DNA of 64,000 bases from contig JADJYG010000018.1 of assembly GCA_016719895.1 (NCBI GenBank), positions 62,001 to 126,000 of the forward strand. The letters run 5' to 3'. Position 1 is the first letter of the stretch. Each line of letters opens with the position of its first letter. Below the pieces are notes generated by a model that made no database searches, was not told the DNA's origin, and saw only the letters and a list, made by a program, of their open reading frames with translations. The position numbers were made by a program, and so were the translations under genes. Positions 60,425 to 64,000 of the stretch are shown here, in pieces. The DNA comes from Saprospirales bacterium (GTDB lineage Bacteria; Bacteroidota; Bacteroidia; Chitinophagales; Saprospiraceae).

Positions 60425-60856
60425 TTACCCAATCAAATACGCCAGCCCTTCATTTACGGGTTCACATAGATCCCGAACTTTTTTTTCTTGGCACATTGTT
60501 TTGAATTTATCCCGGATAATCTTGTACTCCTGGTGAATCGGGCAGGGATGTGTGGCAGAGCATTTACTTAAACCAAGGCCGCATTCATCAAAAACATCCT
60601 TGCCATCGATAACTTCGATTATCCCCAGAACGGGTTGGTTTATTTGTTTTGCCGTGATAAAAAATCCTCCATGGGGTCCTTTTGCACTGTTGATCACGGC
60701 TCCTTTGACGAGAGTCTGTAACAATTTGCCTACGGTATGTTCACTGGCATTGATAAATTCAGCTATTTCTTTAATCCCGGCTTTTTCGCCCGAATTAAAT
60801 TTAGAAGCCAGGTAAATCACAGATCTAATGGCTGTTTTGCAGGTAAGGCTAAGCAT
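60425..60856 (-). CDS. Rrf2-family transcription regulator with iron-sulfur cysteines
   Basis: The 143-residue winged-helix regulator has the Rrf2 layout: MLSLTCKTAIRSVIYLASKF, recognition helix IKEIAEFINASEHTVGKLLQ, wing SAKGPHGGFFI, and a cysteine loop ECGLGLSKCSATHPC with C-X6-C-X5-C spacing. That matches Fe-S binding members such as NsrR, IscR and RsrR. Next to a RIC di-iron gene it most likely senses nitric oxide or Fe-S stress (inference). Its ATG directly follows the stop of the DUF59 gene (TAAATG), so the two are translationally coupled. DNA here is AT-richer than upstream genes. Confidence 0.85.
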   Translation of the reverse strand: MLSLTCKTAIRSVIYLASKFNSGEKAGIKEIAEFINASEHTVGKLLQTLVKGAVINSAKGPHGGFFITAKQINQPVLGIIEVIDGKDVFDECGLGLSKCSATHPCPIHQEYKIIRDKFKTMCQEKKVRDLCEPVNEGLAYLIG

Positions 60857-61177
60857 TTACCGTTCATTTAAAAATTTTCGCCCTCGCTCCGTGATCATTC
60901 CATGGCCCCAGGGTGGATCAAAAGTTAATTCGAGAACTATTTCATATCCAGGAAAACTGGTTTTAAGCGATTCCATCACAGCCCAGGTAATCGATTCGCC
61001 CATCGGGCAAAATTGTGTAGTCAACGTCATCGTACAATATACCTTCTTTTCTGGTTCATCAAAGTCAATTTTATAAACCAGGCCCAAATCAACAATATTC
61101 AAGCCGATCTCAGGATCCAGTACATTTTGCAGGCCGGCCAATGCGGCAGCGCAGTTAGTATTATTATTCGTAAGCAT
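60857..61177 (-). CDS. DUF59/MIP18-family Fe-S assembly protein (SufT/PaaD-like)
   Basis: The 106-residue protein has the DUF59 core: AALAGLQNVLDPEIGLNIVD, LGLVYKIDF, MTLTTQFCPMGESI (with the conserved Cys) and ELTFDPPWGHGMITERGR. Such proteins help mature Fe-S or other metal clusters. The ATG at 61177 begins MLTNNNTNCAAAL; the frame opens further upstream but toward the inverted repeat. Coupled to the Rrf2 regulator, it fits a cluster-repair role beside RIC. Confidence 0.85.
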   Translation of the reverse strand: MLTNNNTNCAAALAGLQNVLDPEIGLNIVDLGLVYKIDFDEPEKKVYCTMTLTTQFCPMGESITWAVMESLKTSFPGYEIVLELTFDPPWGHGMITERGRKFLNER

Positions 61178-61230
61178 AGTTCTTTTATTTATTCGGTGCG
61201 CTCGCTTTGCCTTTTGCCACCGCTTCTCTG

Positions 61231-61316
61231 GGGTTTGTCCTGTTGAAAACAACTACACAAGTCAATATTTCAGCGTAAAATTTGGCTTGTGTAGTTGTTT
61301 TCAACAGGACAAACCC
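61231..61316. repeat. Perfect 31-bp inverted repeat with 24-bp spacer
   Basis: 61231-61261 begins GGGTTTGTCCTGTTGAAAAC and 61286-61316 is its exact reverse complement; the 24-base spacer is AT-rich. It lies in the 173-bp gap between the heme-copper-like membrane gene and the DUF59 gene, both minus strand. A terminator or attenuator is possible, but 31 perfect pairs suggest a small inserted palindromic element or an RNA processing hairpin. Confidence 0.8.
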
Positions 61317-61350
61317 GCGTTAACGCTAAGAAACCGTCTGAAAATCGCTG

Positions 61351-62643
61351 TTATATACGCGGTTTGTGCATCAGCAATTTTAGTACGTTCCAGGTATATA
61401 AAAATGAAGTAATTAAGAGCAATACTACAGATAATTGCAAAAAAACTGACAACTGAAGCAATACGCCTGTAGTAAATAATATAAACCCGGAAATATATGC
61501 CGCGCCCATCCATTTGAAAACGGTAGCGCTAAACAGGTCTTTCGGATTCGGCGTTTTGCCTTTTCCCGCTAAATAATGATACACTTTATTCCATACAATA
61601 AAAGGCAGGGTTTTAAATGTCATGCCCAAAATCATTGCAGTTATCCACCCGAAAAAGATAATAAACCCGTAGCTAATGACAAGGCGGGTGTTCTCTTCAG
61701 GCGATAGGGTCAATAACCCAATAATAACAAGTAGAAAAATAATGGGCAGCAACATCATAAGTACGGATAGTAATGACACCAGTATCTGTTCATCCACCTT
61801 ATTACGAATGCGTTGCCGGTAGGACTTGTAGCAAAAGTTTCCGAATAATGCAATAGCTGTTGCTACAGCCAGCAATGGGAACATTAGCAGCGCCCTTTCA
61901 TTGACAAATAAATAGATAAATATGAATGAAAGCAGGCCAATATTGATCAAACCATATATCCACCAGAGCCGGCGGGTATTGTTGTATTTCGAAATCAGAA
62001 ACATCGGGATCAGCCGGGAACCAACACCGGTGACTAACAATAAAAACCAGCCGACAATGCCGAGATGCGCGTGGAGGGAAAGGTATGCCAAAGAACTTTG
62101 CGGCAGCAACGGATAGGTAAAGTTGTATACCAGCATCAATCCAACGCTGGCAGTAACCAGCAGCCATACTGCAGCAGTAAAAATAAAAACCGCATGCACG
62201 TTTTTTCGCTTGCTTTTTGCCATACTCCCCCCGAGGTTAAGGAGGTATGCGATGATTGCCAGTATCACAAACCGGCCGCCCCATTTGGCGGGCCAGCCCA
62301 TATCTGATACATAAAAACCATAGGCCAATAGAGGAATACCAGATGCCGCTAATATAAAGGAGGCGGTTGCCAGTTGGTTGCTATACAATTTTTCCTCTAT
62401 CAGTACCGGCACCAATTGGTGGCTGGCGCCGAGAATTATCATAGTGCCCCAGCCAAGCGCCATGATATGGGTGACGGCTAATGCGTGTGGATGTATATAA
62501 TGTTTCGCAATATCATTGACCGATAGTAACAAAAGGATTGTGGCAACAAGAAAAGCAACAGCCGCATACCCATAAAACGGCAGGACTACTTTCCAGGAAG
62601 TTGTATTGGTTATTCCCGTATCGCTGCTTGCGGTGATAAACAT
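61351..62643 (-). CDS. Heme-copper oxidase subunit I-like / NnrS-like polytopic membrane protein
   Basis: The 430-residue protein has about twelve membrane helices. Histidines cluster at helix ends: HYIHPHALAVTHIMALGWG, GASHQLVPVL and SLHAHLGIVGWFLLLVTG with GSRLIPMF, in the manner of cytochrome oxidase subunit I and NnrS-type heme-copper membrane proteins. It is shorter than a full catalytic subunit and no CuB Tyr-His motif is evident. In NO-responsive clusters such proteins help tolerate or reduce NO. The ATG at 62643 follows the DUF2249 stop after one base. Confidence 0.72.
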   Translation of the reverse strand: MFITASSDTGITNTTSWKVVLPFYGYAAVAFLVATILLLLSVNDIAKHYIHPHALAVTHIMALGWGTMIILGASHQLVPVLIEEKLYSNQLATASFILAASGIPLLAYGFYVSDMGWPAKWGGRFVILAIIAYLLNLGGSMAKSKRKNVHAVFIFTAAVWLLVTASVGLMLVYNFTYPLLPQSSLAYLSLHAHLGIVGWFLLLVTGVGSRLIPMFLISKYNNTRRLWWIYGLINIGLLSFIFIYLFVNERALLMFPLLAVATAIALFGNFCYKSYRQRIRNKVDEQILVSLLSVLMMLLPIIFLLVIIGLLTLSPEENTRLVISYGFIIFFGWITAMILGMTFKTLPFIVWNKVYHYLAGKGKTPNPKDLFSATVFKWMGAAYISGFILFTTGVLLQLSVFLQLSVVLLLITSFLYTWNVLKLLMHKPRI

Positions 62644-62644
62644 A

Positions 62645-63457
62645 TCAATCGCTGTAAATCAACAGATGAACCTCCGAATCACCGATTTCTTTGATGCGGT
62701 AGCTGAATTTTCTCTCCTCCAATTCGGGTAACAGGAATACAGGGATACGTTTATGATAAACAAACAAAGCCTTGTCTGCCGGCAATGTTTCCAGTGCCTC
62801 CAGTATCGTACGCATTGGCAAAGGCATCTCCAGCGCCCGGACATCCACAGATTTTAACCGGTTTTTAAAACGATTCATGATTTCATCCCAACCATCTGAT
62901 CCGGACGCCCTTTGCGCGTCAAACTCCAGGGCGCTATCTATCTTTTTATAAAAATAGGTATACACCAATTCAGCGTCTATTTTCTCTGAATAAGATTCAA
63001 AACCCTGGTTGCCAAGAAGATACATCAGAGGTGTGGGCTCAAAACTGTTGATGATTTTAAGCGCGTCTCCGGTATTCATGGACTTGACTTTTTGCAGGAT
63101 ACTATTCAGGGGGTCTTTGCCGGATTCAATAACCGGCCGGACATCCAGCTCAACCATGTTATACTGCTCCGCGTTTTTCAGGAATTCCGGAACCGGCCGT
63201 TTTTCATTATCCTCCTCTGTTGTCGCTGCTATCAGATCGATTTCAAAACCCAATGGTTGTAATTTGTTGAAGAAATCATCTACCGTGCAACCTCCCAGTT
63301 GCGCAGCCGTGGCAATACTGGCTCTGCTGGCAATTACTTTACGCAATATAGGGTTGCGCAACTTTGCAAATTTAGGCGAGATGCTGACGATGGCTTCAAG
63401 CGCATCGGGATGTTGCTTAAGCAACGCAGCAATTTTGGTATTAGCGTTGATAGTCAT
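62645..63457 (-). CDS. DUF1858-like plus DUF2249 domain protein
   Basis: The 270-residue protein has an N-terminal DUF1858/ScdA_N-like domain (residues 1-70: IAALLKQHPDALEAIVSI, then QLGGCTVDDFFNKL) followed by two DUF2249-like halves (VELDVRPVIESGKDPLNSIL with ALKIINSFEPTPLMYLLGNQ; and SVDVRALEMPLPMRTILEAL with LFVYHKRIPVFLLPEL). DUF2249 is related to TusA-like sulfur/redox domains and is regularly found beside RIC and nitrite/NO enzymes. Two DUF2249 units in one chain with the ScdA_N domain is a compact version of this. Between RIC and the heme-copper-like gene. Confidence 0.8.
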   Translation of the reverse strand: MTINANTKIAALLKQHPDALEAIVSISPKFAKLRNPILRKVIASRASIATAAQLGGCTVDDFFNKLQPLGFEIDLIAATTEEDNEKRPVPEFLKNAEQYNMVELDVRPVIESGKDPLNSILQKVKSMNTGDALKIINSFEPTPLMYLLGNQGFESYSEKIDAELVYTYFYKKIDSALEFDAQRASGSDGWDEIMNRFKNRLKSVDVRALEMPLPMRTILEALETLPADKALFVYHKRIPVFLLPELEERKFSYRIKEIGDSEVHLLIYSD

Positions 63458-63489
63458 ATCATTCTAAAATCTTACCGGAGTTTGGCCTT

Positions 63490-64000
63490 TCATGCGTTCA
63501 ATCGTTTTTCCAGGTCAACCGCTTTTGGAAAAAGGATATTATTTTCGAGGTGTATATGCAAGTGCAGGTCGTCTTCAAACTCATCCAGCAGGCGGTATAA
63601 TAAACTGTAGCTGGCACAGGCATCTTCCGGTAATGTATAATCATGGGATAGTTTCCTGATAGAGGCCAGGTTTTCTCCTACCACTTCATGTTCCATCTGC
63701 ATCATATTGATCGGGTTTTGTACTGAACCAAAATGAGAAGCATGCAGTGGTTGTGCCGTATTCTCCGCAGCAACCAGCTCTTTGATATACGGGAATAACA
63801 CTCTTTCTTCTTTCATCATGTGGGCCATCAGTTCAGAATATACCGCCTCCACCAGTTGGTGGATTGGCAAAAGTTCTGCGTGCCGGTTGCCGTGCACCCG
63901 CATTACTTTTTCTGCATACGCTCTTATATCCGGTAAAGTATTCTTTACGTAGCTGTGATGGGTATTCACGATATAATCGGCGAGGAAATCCAGGCTCCAT
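63490..64000 (-). CDS. RIC/YtfE/ScdA di-iron protein for Fe-S repair, partial at window edge
   Basis: Only the C-terminal part is present; the frame continues to the edge (last visible residues before the internal Val are WSLDFLADYI). Hemerythrin-like di-iron ligands are visible in THHSYVKNTL, HGNRHAELL, MAHMMKEERVLFPYI, MMQMEHEVVG and HLHIHLENNILFPKA. RIC proteins repair Fe-S clusters damaged by nitric oxide or oxidants. It heads the visible minus-strand block RIC, DUF2249, heme-copper-like, DUF59, Rrf2. The ScdA_N domain normally at its N-terminus may be encoded beyond the edge; a copy is fused to the DUF2249 protein. Confidence 0.85.
   Translation of the reverse strand, partial: WSLDFLADYIVNTHHSYVKNTLPDIRAYAEKVMRVHGNRHAELLPIHQLVEAVYSELMAHMMKEERVLFPYIKELVAAENTAQPLHASHFGSVQNPINMMQMEHEVVGENLASIRKLSHDYTLPEDACASYSLLYRLLDEFEDDLHLHIHLENNILFPKAVDLEKRLNA

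Overview
The window is a piece of a Bacteroidota chromosome, most likely from the Saprospirales/Chitinophagales side of the phylum (an inference from protein style, not a placement). The evidence is: (i) several secreted proteins end in type IX secretion (T9SS) sorting domains, namely a Kelch protein, a phospholipase-D-like protein and a haloperoxidase with type A tails, and a 2485-residue adhesin plus a frameshifted Ig-like protein with gliding-associated type B (CHU_C) tails; (ii) many genes are preceded by the Bacteroidota -7 box TAnnTTTG, often only 4-25 bases before the start codon; (iii) there is a SusC/TonB-type outer-membrane receptor, a DUF5686 protein, an ASPIC/UnbV FG-GAP lipoprotein and a bacillithiol deacetylase. 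Most of the window is GC-rich with housekeeping genes interleaved with cell-surface genes.

Layout. 1-5.6 kb: the 3' end of a hybrid two-component regulator, a Kelch protein, a secreted PLD-like protein and a YggS-type PLP protein. 5.7-13.2 kb: one giant modular surface protein containing four tandem ~276-residue units. 13.2-16.7 kb: tRNA-Arg(CCG), two tandem PlsC acyltransferases, a 33-residue lipoprotein, an AP2-domain protein and MiaE. 16.7-25.9 kb: TrmH-type methylase, aspartate kinase, an interspersed repeat, an outer-membrane receptor, MtgA, a TMTC-like TPR membrane protein and an amidohydrolase-like protein lacking metal ligands. 25.9-34.4 kb (minus strand): cystathionine beta-synthase, a third PlsC, CCA-adding enzyme, DusB, the frameshifted CHU_C protein and an AI-2E/PerM transporter. 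34.5-45.3 kb (plus): dUTPase, sugar nucleotidyltransferase, TPR protein, RlmL-like methylase, a small secreted protein, a large FG-GAP lipoprotein and a vanadium haloperoxidase. 45.5-50.6 kb: BshB1, a coiled-coil membrane protein, Nth, PurH, a methyltransferase and thymidine kinase. 50.8-54.8 kb: a tight four-gene operon ending in galK-galT. 54.8-60.4 kb: two esterases, TilS and DUF5686. 60.4-64 kb: a visibly AT-richer minus-strand block (RIC di-iron protein, DUF2249 protein, heme-copper-oxidase-like membrane protein, DUF59 protein, Rrf2 regulator) that looks like an acquired nitrosative-stress / Fe-S repair module.

Structures not explained by genes are a ~162-bp element with ~24-bp terminal inverted repeats present twice (18.7 and 47.4 kb), a 92-bp near-palindrome at 45.4 kb, and a perfect 31-bp inverted repeat at 61.2 kb. 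Starts were moved from the longest possible frame wherever a -7 box, signal peptide or family N-terminus required it. Everything was read by eye; no database search was possible.
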